From contig JALQBC010000013.1 in assembly GCA_023375675.1 (NCBI GenBank), forward strand, positions 620,001 to 684,000: a stretch of 64,000 nt of DNA, read 5' to 3'. Both the position numbers and the translations under genes were made by a program. Positions 39,370 to 50,693 of this stretch are shown one piece after another; within the stretch, counting starts at the first letter, position 1; the number at the start of each line of letters is the position of its first letter. Origin of the DNA: Cytospora piceicola (lineage: Eukaryota > Ascomycota > Sordariomycetes > Diaporthales > Cytosporaceae). The notes beneath the pieces are model-generated. The model saw nothing but the letters and a program-made list of their open reading frames with translations. It searched no databases and was not told where the DNA came from.

Positions 39370-42068
39370 ATGACGTCCGCAGCAAACCCTCTACATCCTC
39401 CTCATGTCCATCCCCCGACTACCACGACCCATGCGACAACGGCCCAGCCTCCAACTCCTACCTCACACGCCTCCATTCCGAGCAAACGAGATCTGAAGTC
39501 ATGGTGGAAAAACTTCAAGCTGTCTACCAGACATGAAGAAACACATGGTGAACATTCCTCTACTTCTTGCGATACTTTCCTTAAAGGTGAGGCTGTGCTT
39601 GCCGAAAATAAGGGACGCCCACTGCACATCGTGTACCCATTGAACATGTCTTGCAGCCGTCCCGTCAATCCCCCGGCGCTGCGGTTGTGGCCTTGCTCCT
39701 AGACTAGCCCTCAGCTCCCAGCTCCAGCCCCTAGCTGTGCTTGGCTGGGCTTTGCAGAGGCGCAACAATACCTGACGGCGCAGCTCCCCCAACTTGTACT
39801 TAGACCGGCGCCTAAGAACCCAGTCTTCTGTTTATACTCTCGCTCCAGGAATGGCCCGGCTAACTTCTGTAGAACCGAAACCACAAGGCATCTTCGGTGT
39901 ACCACTGCGACAGAGCATCGTTTACGCGAACGTCGCCATCTCGCTCGTCGACGACAACGGAAAAAGCTACATCTACGGCTACGTCCCCATTGTGGTTGCA
40001 AAATGTGGAGTGTTTCTGAAAGAGAAGGGTAGGTGCTACACCCCATCTTGCGGATTGGAAACAATGGTGCTGACGAGGAGATACAGCCACGAGCGTCGAG
40101 GGTATTTTCCGCTTGAACGGGTCTGAGAAGCGCATCAAGGAGCTCAAGCTGATCTTCGACTCCCCGGATCGCTATGGCAAAGGCCTCAGCTGGGATGGTT
40201 ACACGGTCCATGACGCCGCAAATGTCCTCCGCCGGTATCTGAATGACTTGCCAGAACCTGTCGTGCCCCTCGACCTGTACGAGAAGTTTCGGGATCCTCT
40301 CCGGGGCGCGACCAGGTCGGCTGTTGGTGATGCTGACGGCCCCCATTTCATTGAAAACTTCGACGTCGATACTGCTATTGTGAGGTACCAGCAGCGCATC
40401 AAGGAGCTGCCTCCCCTGAACCGACAGCTTCTGCTCTATATCCTCGATCTGCTGGCTGTTTTCGCGGCGAAGGCAGATGAGAACCGCATGAATTCCCAAA
40501 ACCTGGCAGCAATCTTCCAGCCCGGGATGCTCTCCCACCCCGTACATGCCATGGCACCCGAAGAGTACCGCCTCAACCAATGCGTCATCATATTCTTGAT
40601 CGAGAACCAGGATCACTTCCTGATCGGGATGCAAGGAACTGCTGCCGACGAGCAAACGGTACAGGAGGTTCAGAAGGGCACCCCTGTGATCAACGCTCCT
40701 GCGACACCCGGGTCGTCTCGGATGTCGGGTGTCCACAGATCTGCGTCGAACGCAAGCGCAGGCGCGGAAAGTGTGTCGAGAGAAGGACAGATCCGACGTA
40801 ACAAGTCAACATCTTCAAGGCGTTCCCGCGCATCCAATGGAGCTCCAAGCCCGGGTAGTCCAGCCGTTTCCACGCCAGCATCCGGCGGCCTTGGCAGAAG
40901 CAACACTGTTCCGTCTAAAAGATCACCCGCATTGCAGCATGGAAGATTTGCGCACCTGAGAACCGAGGGCTTGCCTGTGTCTCCCTTGACGCCGGTGGTG
41001 GCGTCGTCTCAAAACAACATCCCCGCACCTCCTACCGTTGAAGAGGTGGCAACGCCCGAGCCTAGGGAGTACCCTGACCCCATGTTGCGCACCGCAGGTG
41101 GCCTAACGCCAGCTCATGCTGCGCAACGAAGTCAGGAGCGTCTGTTGGACTTCAGGCATGCGCCCGAAGCCGTGACTTCTTCCAAGGATCGCAACCTTAC
41201 TAGCTTGTTCCAGCGCTCGCCAACGGATGGCACCGAGAAGAAGGCCCCCAACAAGCTTCGCAAGAAACGTGTACCTAGCACCAACCCCAGTGCGGCGAGC
41301 TCGACCGCGTCTCTGCCTCATTCTGCTGCTGTGTCACCTCATACGGAGTCGCCAAATCCCATGGAGAGAATCGGGGAATCTCCACGAAAAGAAGCCGAGG
41401 AGACATTGCAGGATTTGAAGCCTGAATCCGCCGAGACACCTTCCGAGCCGACTCCGCGAGCCTCGCAGATGCCATCGACAGGTACCCTACATACGCAGAA
41501 TGCGGATCACGCCTTGAAGGCTCAAAAGTCCCCTCCAGACTCCTTGAACAGTTCATACAATTCTGAGGCAGACCGTGTGGACGAGCACTCGGCATTTACC
41601 GAGCAAGCTGAGACCGCCGAGCAGCAGGACAGGGAGAAGAAGCGGCGTTGGCGGTTGTCGCGAAAGAAGGAGGACTCCGACGCGTCCGAACCGAGCGTGA
41701 CCTCGCCTCGGAGGATCGGGTTCAACAGGACGGCCGATATGAGTACCAGCTCAGTTGGGACTGAAGCATACAAGCCTCGACGCAGTTTTACAAACGAGTC
41801 CTCTGATCCCACTATGGACATGCACTCCAGCTTTGATTCTGGCAGGGATGGCAGGGAGGAGCATAAAGGCATCTCGGGCTGGATCAAGAGCAAGATGCGA
41901 GAGGCGAAAGAGAACGCAGATCACAAGCGAACCAAGTCCCCGCCAGGTGATCACGGCTCCATCAGTGGCGTTCTTCCCATGCGAGGAAAGAGTCTCGACA
42001 TCAAAAGGCCTTTCGAGGCTGAGAAGGATGCCCCCAAGGCCCAGGAACCTGGGCCCTCTCAGCATTGA
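39370..42068 (+). CDS. RhoGAP protein, Sac7/Bag7-like
   Basis: GTPase-activating protein that switches off Rho-type GTPases controlling cell-wall integrity and polarity. Exon 1 starts at 39370; exon 2 is 39873-40028; exon 3 is 40087-42068. The first donor is ambiguous: GTGAAC at 39548 (771 aa) or GTGAGG at 39587 (784 aa); both keep phase. The short basic N-terminus contains SKRDLKSWWKNFKL. The RhoGAP domain follows at once: GIFGVPL, IYGYVPIVVAKCGVFLKEK, then VEGIFRLNGS with the arginine finger (GIFR), YTVHDAANVLRRYLNDLPEP and RQLLLYILDLLAVF. After about residue 250 the protein is long, Ser/Pro-rich and probably disordered, with basic KKRRWRLSRKKE near 41635 and a charged C-terminus (GISGWIKSKMREAKE). 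The domain order (RhoGAP near the N-terminus, long tail) fits the Sac7 group rather than LIM- or BAR-containing RhoGAPs. Confidence 0.85.
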
Positions 42069-43444
42069 AACTAGACCCAACGACCACACCACTACCTTAA
42101 CGACGAATAGGATATGAGTGTCGGATGTATCACAACGATGTACGAATTTTATGCCCCTGGATCACAACTACGGGATTACAATCAACCCGTCCTTTTATTT
42201 TCCCCCCCCCCCCTTTTTTTTCTTCTCTCCTAATGTTTTTAATCTCAAATTCTTGGTGGGTCGAAGGTGACCCACCTTCGGTGGAAAGAAGTTGGCCAGG
42301 TCAGTCGGTATGTGGAAAGGAAGAGAGCTGTGGTGATGTAGATGAGCAAGATGAAAGCAACACTGGCAGCAAGAAGGCATACAAAAAGGCGGCTGGTTTC
42401 GAAAGACAGACGGAGTGGAGGAATGCTGTCATATATTCTGTCGGATTTATATCACGATACCAACTTGGCAAAGAAAAAGATGACTGGCGGCGGCTTGTTG
42501 CAGTCAGCAACAGCTGCTCCCAGTACTTGAGAGGGATACCCTGGTTTAGCTACCTACCTATATGCGGTTTGGGGACGGAAGGAATGGTGACGATCTTATA
42601 AAATACTTCTTCTCGCCCACGGATCATCCTGTGACAGCGAGGTTCTACTGACCAGGAACTTCTCTCAGGGAAGCAAGTGCGCACAACACGGCCATCCTCC
42701 GTGCTGGGAACAAATTCAAGTGAGTAGAGAAGATAGATGACAGGTACAGGTCAGCAAGAGGAACAGGGCAGACAGTTGGGCGGTAGGTTGGGATTCATTT
42801 GTTAGGGTTTCACATGATGGATGGAAACGGACTGCCATGGAGATTCTCGAGAAAAAGTCACAGCGACGTTTCCTGTACGACGCTTCTGAGATGCCGACCG
42901 TTCTTCCGAGGTCCCCATCTCGAGTCTCGGAAAGAGGCATTCCTTCCTCTAGAGACAGACTATTTCACGAAGCCGTGTGCTCTCCGGCTCGAAGGAAAAT
43001 AAAATAAAAAATACCTCGGGGTCCGGTGCTCCGTACCCGAAGTCCAGTTTCCTGGAAAAACCCAGGTGGGGAAAACGCTGGGTGCGCTAGACAACAAAGG
43101 GCAAAGGGCATGATGGGCTTAATAAATGGTTTCAGCCAGCCGGGGCCTTTGTTCAAAATTGCATCCAACGGTCACGATGCCCCGGGAGACTGGCCTAATT
43201 CGGGTCTGGGGTTCAGCTGCAGTAGCGCCCTTGTTTCCCCCGCAGTAAGCTAGACTGGTGTACTTTTAGGCTTCGTTTTCTATGGGGCGTTTACCCCGGG
43301 ACCCTCTGAGGGAGGAGGAGGCGGGGTGAGTTCCTCTTCTCGGCTTTATTGCATCTTATCTTCTTTCCAAACTATCCACTCACTTTATTTCAAATGTACC
43401 TAAACCGAAGTGCCAAGTTCCAATTAGCCTATTATTTTGGGGCC

Positions 43445-43528
43445 AGCAGCATCTATGTGCTATACAGCAGCATCTATGTGCTATACAGCAGCATCTATGT
43501 GCTATACAGCAGCATCTATGTGCTATAC
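43445..43528. repeat. 21-bp tandem repeat x4
   Basis: Four exact copies of AGCAGCATCTATGTGCTATAC. Each unit contains GCAGCATC, the reverse complement of the 8-bp unit of the array that starts four bases further on. Confidence 0.9.
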
Positions 43529-43531
43529 AGC

Positions 43532-43587
43532 GATGCTGCGATGCTGCGATGCTGCGATGCTGCGATGCTGCGATGCTGCGATGCTGC
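43532..43587. repeat. 8-bp tandem repeat GATGCTGC x7
   Basis: Seven exact copies of GATGCTGC, directly next to the 21-bp array. The two arrays can base-pair through GCAGCATC/GATGCTGC, so a transcript or single strand could form several alternative hairpins. It lies about 320 nt upstream of the MFS start. Confidence 0.9.
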
Positions 43588-43906
43588 GTGGAAGGAAAGG
43601 GTTCTACCGCCCTTGAACATTGAAGGATTGGGATTCGGGGGTGGATCGGTCGTGTCAACCCTGGATGGGCACCCGGCACGCACATGCAAGTGTACCTTTA
43701 CATACTAGTGACTACCTAGGTACATACCTAGGTACCTAGGTATGTAGGTAGGCGTCTCTTCATGAGTTAACTATTACTCACCCGTTGTAATCCTTATCAC
43801 ATTCCTCATCTTGCAGACTTTCTAAGCGCATGATCTTATTGTTTACCCAACGCTTCCCAAGCTTGGTGACTAGTTTTGGTTGGAGTGTCCGGCTCACACA
43901 GTGACA

Positions 43907-45937
43907 ATGTCTACCAAGGAGAAGTCTTGTAAGTGAACAAGGCTATTTTCAATCCCGTCCTCCTTTCATCTTAGATTGGTGGTCGCCGCTCCGTGGATAA
44001 GTCAATCGATCACCCAAAGCTTCTCCAAGTGGCTGAATGGGCGGCCAGTGTGCCTGTACCAACTCATATGAGTTCTCTAGGCAATGGATGGATGCCACCC
44101 CGCCCCCCCTCTCCGCAGTATCATTTCCGTCGAATTCTCTTCAAGTTCCCTCCCCCTGTCTCGACTCCAAAAACCGGTCCACCTAGAGAGAGAGAAAGAA
44201 AGAGAGCCTTTGTTAACGCGCCCAACGTAGCTCCGACCTACAATGAAGGCCCGGAGGAAACCCTCGGCGTCGCTGCGGCCGCGATGAAGGAAGGAGACAT
44301 TCCAACTGATATGTCCCAACAGGAGCGTGCGGACGGCGGCTCGGTCGAGTACGACGAGCTGGGCGTAGCCTGTCCGCCGCACACGACCGAGAGGCGGCTT
44401 ATGGCCCGTATAGACCTGCACCTCCTCCCCTTCATCAGCATCCTGTACCTCCTCGCCTTCCTGGACCGCGTAAACGTGGCCAACGCCCGGAGCTTCGGCC
44501 TGGCGTCGGACCTGCGCCTCGGCGGCACCGAGTACAACACCATCCTGACCATCTTCTTCGTGCCCTACGTCTTCTTCGAGATCCCGTCCAACTTGCTGCT
44601 CAAGAGGCTGAGCCCGAGGGTCTGGCTGTCCATCTGCGGCATCATGTTCGGCTTGATCACCGTCTTCCAGGGCCTGACGCAGAACTACTCTGGTATCCTT
44701 GCCACGCGCTTCTTCTTGGGTTTGTTTGAGTGTGGCATGTTCCCTGGGTGCTTCTATCTGCTTGGGATGTGGTACAAGAGGCAGGAGGCGCAGAAGCGGT
44801 TTACCTTCTTCTTCAGCTCTACGAGTCTGGCTGGTGCGTTTGGCGGGCTGCTGGCTTCTGCCATTGGGAAAAGTGAGTCCTTGATAAAGATCATTGTCAG
44901 CCAGTTCTCATCCTGTTCTGTGCCATATTAATCACACGATCTTCTCCCAGTGGACCATATGAGAGGATACAGCGGATGGAGGTGGATTTTCATCATCGAG
45001 GGTGCCATTACGTTCCTCGTCTGCATCATCTTTTTGTTCACCTTCCCATCATTGTAAGTCACCATCTCCTAACCTTCCTGTTCCCAGCAACCCCCGGACG
45101 TTCGACATACTCGTTCATGCGCATCTAATACAATACCCTCTCCCACCTTCCAGCCCCGAGCAGTCCAAATGGCTCACCGAGCCCGAGCGCGCCTACATAA
45201 AGGCCCGCCTGGAGGCCGACCTGGGCCACAACGCCGCCGAGCGCAAGATCACCTTCCGCGACGCCCTGACCGTCCTTCGCGACCCCAAGGTCATCCTGGG
45301 GGGCTTCATGTACTTCGGCCTCATCGTCCCGGCATACAGCTACGCCTTCTTCAGCCCCGCCATCATCCAGTCGTACCACTACGGCGCCATCGAGACCCAG
45401 CTGCACAGCGTGCCGCCCTGGGCCGTCGCCTTCGGCTTCAGCATGCTGGTGGCCGTGCTCAGCGACCTGACGAGGCACCGGTTCCTCTTCACCGTGGTGC
45501 CGATCTGCATGGCCGTGGCCGGCTTCGCCGTCCTGCTCGCCGTCCACGGCGGCGGCCGCGCCCACGTCCAGTACGCGGCGCTCTTCCTCGTCGTCATGGG
45601 GACGTACTCGGCCATGCCCGTGGCCGTGTGCTGGTTCAACATGAACCTGGGCGGGCACCACCGCCGCGCCATCGGGTCGGCCTGGCAGGTCGGCTTCGGC
45701 AACATCGGCGGCATCATCGCCACCTACAGCTTCCTGGCCAGGGACGCGCCGGCCTACAGGCCGGGCCACGCCATCTGCATCGGCTTCCTCTGCCTGAGCG
45801 CCGCGAGCTGCTGCGCGTACGCCGCGCTCGTCGCGTGGGAGAACAGGAGGAGGGGGCGGGCGGCCGGGGGGGCGTTGACGGAGCGTGAGAGGATGGAGCT
45901 GGGGGACCTGAACCCTGCGTTTAGGTACATGCTCTGA
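43907..45937 (+). CDS. MFS transporter, anion:cation symporter (Dal5/Tna1-like)
   Basis: Plasma-membrane permease of the ACS/allantoate permease family; members carry allantoate, nicotinate, pantothenate or similar organic anions with protons. Proposed exons are 43907-43928, 44231-44872, 44951-45053 and 45154-45937 (516 aa). The core is clear: LHLLPFISILYLLAFLDRVN in helix 1, NTILTIFFVPYVFFEIPSN, ATRFFLGLFECGMFPGCFY, GYSGWRWIFIIEG, then the second half from SKWLTEPERAYI. The last two introns have strong signals. The first is inferred: exon 1 (MSTKEKS plus one base) fits in phase with an acceptor at 44230, giving MSTKEKSSPTYNEGPEE; using the nearer acceptor at 43974 leads to an early stop. Alternatively translation begins at an internal ATG such as 44284. 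Substrate cannot be read from sequence. It converges on gpi10, 209 nt away. Confidence 0.85.
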
Positions 45938-46146
45938 GTGTGTTTTTCTTTGCTTCGGGGATGGGGGCTGGTGTTGCCTTGTTGTATATGTCTGAGGTTT
46001 CAGCGATGAAAGGAGTAGACGGGAGGGAGGCAGATAAGACTGATATGTATTCAAGGTCCATAGAGGATTTCGAGGGGTCGACGACTCCTGTCCGGCGGGT
46101 GAAAAAATATTTCGGTTTGCTGATAATCGACTCTCTTGGGTCGGAA

Positions 46147-48132
46147 TCATGACACAGTGGCCTCGCCCGGAATCACCCCCGTATCCCAGACAATCAAGTA
46201 CCCTTCCTTCCTCTCATCATCGCTGAACAGCCCATTCCACCCCCTCCAGACCCGTCTCAACCTCACACCCATCTCTCCACCAGCCCCAGCCTCGTCGTCG
46301 AAAAAGCCCATCAGCATCCCCTCGATGCTCTCAAACCCGACGATATACCGCGGCACCTCGCCGCCCCTCGCCGCGCCCCCGGCACCGCCCCCGGCGCCGC
46401 CGCCGCCCAGCAGCGGCCACACCTCCCCCGCGAGGAAGTCGGCGCCCCAGCGGCCGCCGGCCCCGAAGCCGCGGTAGAACCGCGCCGTCTCGTCCGCGTA
46501 GCGCTCCCGCTCGGCGCTGCGCGGGGCCGTGTGCAGGGGCGGCTCGCACGTCAGGGCGCGGGCGCGCAGCGACGGGTAGACGAGGTGGGAGCGCCACGGG
46601 GTGGCGTGGCAGGGCGTCAGGAAGAGCGCGAAGAGCTCGTCGTCGGCGGCGGCCGGGCCTGGTGCCGACGCCTGGGCGAGGGCGTGGTAGTGGTTCGCGA
46701 TGGGCCGGGGGGGGTGAAGGTTCAGTCGGTCGGGGTGGTCGCGCTCGTACTGGTGGCGGAGGAAATGCATCACTGATATGGGCGCTGCGGCGTGGAAGAG
46801 GGACAGGTAGGTTGCTATTGTGAGGTTGACGAAGATGAGGCCGGCGAGAAGGGCAGTTTTGAATTGGGTGGGTTGACGGCCTGGGGAGGCGGAGAAGAAG
46901 GAGGCGAATGATGGGGCGGCGAGGATGTGTAGCACTGGAAGAAGAGGATAAATGAAGCGAACTTCCTTGTGTGCTATCAAGGACAAGACTGCGATGGTGG
47001 TGAACACTGTGAATGATAGCGTCTTGAGCGCGTTCGACTGCAAAGCCGTAGCACTTGGGACCGATGAGGTCGTGAATGTGTACAGCCCAGCGAGCGCAAA
47101 GGGCAGGAAGGTCATGGTAAGCTGGGTGATGCCCTGAGAGAGGTAGTAATGCCACGCCATCTCTCCGTAGAAGACGGCAAGATCTTGCGAGAGGTTGGAT
47201 TGGAGCCAATGGTAAGGCGGGAATGTCCACGCCCCAAAGTATAGACGGTCGGACACAGCAGACAGAGCCAAAGCAGCACTGCCGCACAGGACCGCCTCCC
47301 TGAGCAGTACGAAGACGACGCGTGATGTGATCGGAGTGTTGCCGGTCAGCCCGACGCGGGTCAACGCAACCAAGGCGACTGTTCCCCAGATGAAGACATT
47401 GGTTGGCCTGAGGAGGACGGCGAGAGCAGCGAGGAAGAGTGATATACGGAGGCTAGTAGTGCGGCTCCGTCTGGCGGAGAAGCCACCGTGTGCCTCTGAA
47501 CTATCGCCAAGCAGCTCCCATGGCCAGTAGTTCAGTGCCATGATGGTCAATGTCATCTCAAGGGAGTTTGAAAATGTCCTGGTAGAGCAATACCACTGCC
47601 AGGGGTTCAGCACTGTCACGCTTAACGCGGACCATGCTGACCTGCTGCCCTGGCCATAGACCTTCTCGGCGAGCTTCCAGGTGTATAAGTCGGCCAGGAC
47701 AGCGAGACCAGCCTGAACCAGCTTTGGCACGACGGCCAATACCGAAGCCTTGAAAGGAGACAGACATGGCAATAGCGCCATGGACTTGTCTGCTACGGCA
47801 TATGCCACAGCGAACAGAGCCGGGTGGAGTGAGGACCGCAGCTTATATTCCCATTCCTGCCTCAATGTATCAGTCTACAGTCTCCAGGGTACAGTTCTAT
47901 CTGATTGAGCTTAGGATCTACACACCCAGGTCATCCAAGCACCGCTGTCGGGCCCGAATGCTAGGTTCCATGCTGGCTCAAGAGCCTGGAAGTATTCATC
48001 CGGCTGGAAGAAGGTCTGGCCAGTGCACAGGGTGTTGAGAAGCCGCAGGACGACAAGACCTATGAGGACATGCCGTAACTGGATTGGAAGCCCATGCTGA
48101 GAGTGAGGCCGGCGCGCTTCTTGGACAGACAT
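46147..48132 (-). CDS. gpi10: GPI mannosyltransferase 3 (Gpi10/PIG-B)
   Basis: ER membrane dolichyl-phosphate-mannose-dependent alpha-1,2-mannosyltransferase (GT22, GT-C fold) that adds the third mannose to the GPI anchor precursor. Exons on the minus strand are 48132-47926 and 47856-46147 (638 aa); the 69-nt intron begins GTGTGT and ends GGCAG, and joins TW to EWEYKLRSSLHP in phase. The lumenal acidic catalytic loop is TFFQPDEYFQALEPAW (Asp45-Glu46). The family motif HKEVRFIYPLLP is at about residue 365. Many hydrophobic segments lie between. The C-terminal lumenal part includes LTPCHATPWRSH and YIVGFESIEGML. The encoded C-terminus has a Gly/Ala-rich patch from GCC-type repeats (about 46370-46410). 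Among GT22 paralogues (Alg9, Alg12, Smp3), the motif set fits Gpi10 best. Confidence 0.87.
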
Positions 48133-49106
48133 TCTTACGAGATGCTTTTACTTCATGGGATGGATGTTGGGACCTGGCAATATCAGCCACGCAGTCCAGT
48201 CAGCCTTTTCTTGTGCCGTCGTCGTTCAGGATTTGGTTTTGGGAGGGCTGGCAGATGTCGCCTTGCAGCCCCTGAAAATGAGCCTCAATATGCAACGCAA
48301 CCACCTGGAATACTGGCGGTCGCTCAGTGATTGGTCACTTGGGCGGCCACTAAACATCAAATTGGCAGGCGGCCATTGGCGCAGTGGCTTTTGAAGCGTG
48401 GGGCATTAGGTACGGTACCGTGGAATCTACCCCGCCATCCCGCTATCGGATATGGCTGTCCAACCCATGCTACCTAGTCTACCATGCCATGATTAGCCAG
48501 CCAGACCGAGCAGACAAAAGTGTGCAACAATTGGCCGTGGCCTCGACTGCGTTGATGCATTTAACCTCCAAGACGAGGCCATTTCCATGACCAGTGGAAA
48601 AGAATCCATGGGCTCCAGCTTGGATCATACGGCAACATGAACTCATTATTCATAGCGGCGGCTTGCTTCGGCCCCTCCGCCGTGGTTTGCTATCTTGTGA
48701 CCACGAAATGACAGGTTTTCCGGAGTAACCTTGGAATCCATAACCAAATCCGCGGTTATACTTGCACTTAGGGGTTTAGTGTGTTGCTGCACCAGATTCT
48801 GACCATGTCGAGCCCGCGAGATCTTGCGACAATAAACGAGAGACGTGGGTAGATTGGAATTCCTGCCTATCTGTCCAACTAATATTTCAGTCTTACCGCC
48901 CCCTCGATCTCCTTCTCATTCCTTCTCTCCCCCTTCCCCCCCCCCCTGACGATCTGTCTTATTCCTTTCCTTCTTTCCTGAACAACTCCTGATATCTCTG
49001 TCGAGACGACCATATCCTGTGACAAAGCCCTGAAGTCAAAGAAACACACGCATAATTACTTGCAAAACACCTTGTCGAGTCTCCCAACACCATTGCGACC
49101 GACAAC
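48133..49106. other. divergent promoter region gpi10 / ornithine aminotransferase
   Basis: About 970 nt between divergently transcribed genes, so it should carry both promoters. A long pyrimidine tract (48893-48980: CTCCTTCTC, CCCCTTCCCC, TTCCTTTCC) precedes the aminotransferase start, typical of highly expressed fungal genes. No other coding frame is convincing. Confidence 0.55.
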
Positions 49107-50693
49107 ATGGCGCCTCACGCAGACAAGGACACTTCTGTCGCCAACGGCGCAAGCCATGACGCGTACCACTCTGCCTCCACCAAGTCGGCCATTGCTGCTG
49201 AGAACGAGTTCGCCGCCCACAACTACCACCCGCTCCCCGTCGTCTTCGCAAAGGCCCAGGGTGTCAACGTCTGGGATCCCGAGGGAAATCACTACATCGA
49301 CTTCCTGTCCGCCTACAGCGCCGTCAACCAGGGCCACTGCCACCCGGAGCTGATCAAGGCCCTGACTGAGCAGGCCGGCCGCCTGACGCTGAGCTCACGC
49401 GCGTTCCACAACGATGTCTTCCCTGTCTGGGCCGAGAAGGTCAAGTCGACTTTCGGGTACGACATGGTGCTGCCCATGAACACGGGCGCCGAGGCCGTGG
49501 AGACGGCTATCAAGATCGCGAGGAAGTGGGCTTACAAGGTCAAGAAGGTGCCTGAGGGCCAGGCGCTGGTGTTCTCGGCTACGGAGAACTTCCACGGAAG
49601 AACGGTGAGTTACTACCTGCTTGCGGTTGGGCTGCAAGGCTACGATGCGAACGTAGCAACTATCGGGAACTAATGCGACCGCTTATAGATGGCAGCCATC
49701 TCCCTGTCCACTGACCCGGAGTCACGAGACAACTATGGCCCCTACGTCCCCAACATTGGATCATACTGCCCTACTACTGGCAACCCGATCCGGTACAACA
49801 ACGTCGCGGACCTCGAGGCCGTCCTCGAGGCCAACGGCAAGCTGACCGCCGCCTTCATTGTCGAGCCTATCCAGGGCGAGGCCGGCGTGGTCGTTCCAGA
49901 TGAGGACTACCTTAGCAGGGTCTCCGCGCTGTGCAAGAAGCACAATGTCCTCTTCATCTGTGACGAGATCCAGACCGGCATCGGTCGCACCGGCAAGATG
50001 CTCTGCCACCAGTGGGCCGGCATCAAGCCCGACCTGGTGACGCTCGGCAAGGCCATCAGCGGCGGCATGTACCCCGTCTCGTGCGTGCTGGCGGACAAGG
50101 AGGTCATGCTGGTCGTCGAGCCGGGCACGCACGGCAGCACCTACGGTGGCAACCCGCTCGGCTGCGCCGTCTCGCTGCGCGCGCTGGAGCTCATCGAGGA
50201 GGAGGACATGATCGCGAGGGCCGAGAAGCTGGGCCAGATCTTCCGCGACGGCGTGTCGTCGTTCGGGTCGCCCATCGTCACCACGGTCCGCGGCAAGGGC
50301 CTGCTCAACGCTGTCGTCATCGACGAGGCTGCCGCCAATGGACGGTCAGCCTGGGACTTGTGCATCCTGCTGAAGCACAAGGGTCTTCTGGTAAGTTCAT
50401 TTCCGATTCCTGCCGGGCCTCGTGGTATCAAGGTTCGAGGACCGGCCCTTCTTCTTCACCGCTTGTTCTGCAGGGACAGCTGGTATCACATACATATACA
50501 CGAGCTCGCCAGAAAAACGAGGACAACGAAGCAAGCGGAGACTGACATTTGACAGGCGAAACCGACACATGGCAACATCATCCGGTTTGCTCCGCCGCTG
50601 GTCATCACCGAAGCTGAGCTGCGCAAGGCCCTGGCCATCATCGGCGAGGCCCTGAAGGAGCTTCCCACCACAGAGAAGGCCGACGAGCATTAA
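49107..50693 (+). CDS. car2: ornithine aminotransferase
   Basis: PLP-dependent class III aminotransferase converting ornithine and 2-oxoglutarate to glutamate semialdehyde and glutamate, in cytosolic arginine and ornithine catabolism (yeast CAR2, Aspergillus otaA). Exons are 49107-49604, 49689-50390 and 50556-50693 (445 aa). Introns are GTGAGT..TTATAG (84 nt) and GTAAGT..GACAG (165 nt), both phase 0. Motifs: [68 protein letters not shown] and the PLP lysine in [10 protein letters not shown] (about Lys287), then [16 protein letters not shown]. The C-terminus is [13 protein letters not shown]. The N-terminus has no obvious mitochondrial targeting peptide, consistent with the cytosolic fungal enzyme. 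Confidence 0.95.

Larger units (their letters stand above)
42069..43906. other. intergenic region RhoGAP to MFS gene
   Basis: About 1.8 kb with no supported gene. A C12 run at 42202-42213 and a T-rich stretch mark the RhoGAP 3' side. Two adjacent tandem arrays lie at 43445-43587 and three overlapping or adjacent TACCTAGGTA copies at 43714-43743, all in the presumed promoter of the MFS gene. Confidence 0.55.

Noticed and set aside
39711..40736. 341-codon minus frame over the RhoGAP gene
   Set aside because: Antisense to the RhoGAP domain, which is clearly recognisable on the plus strand.
45125..46150. 341-codon minus frame over the MFS gene
   Set aside because: Antisense to GC-rich MFS codons; repetitive Gly/Ala/Val/Asp composition typical of shadow frames.
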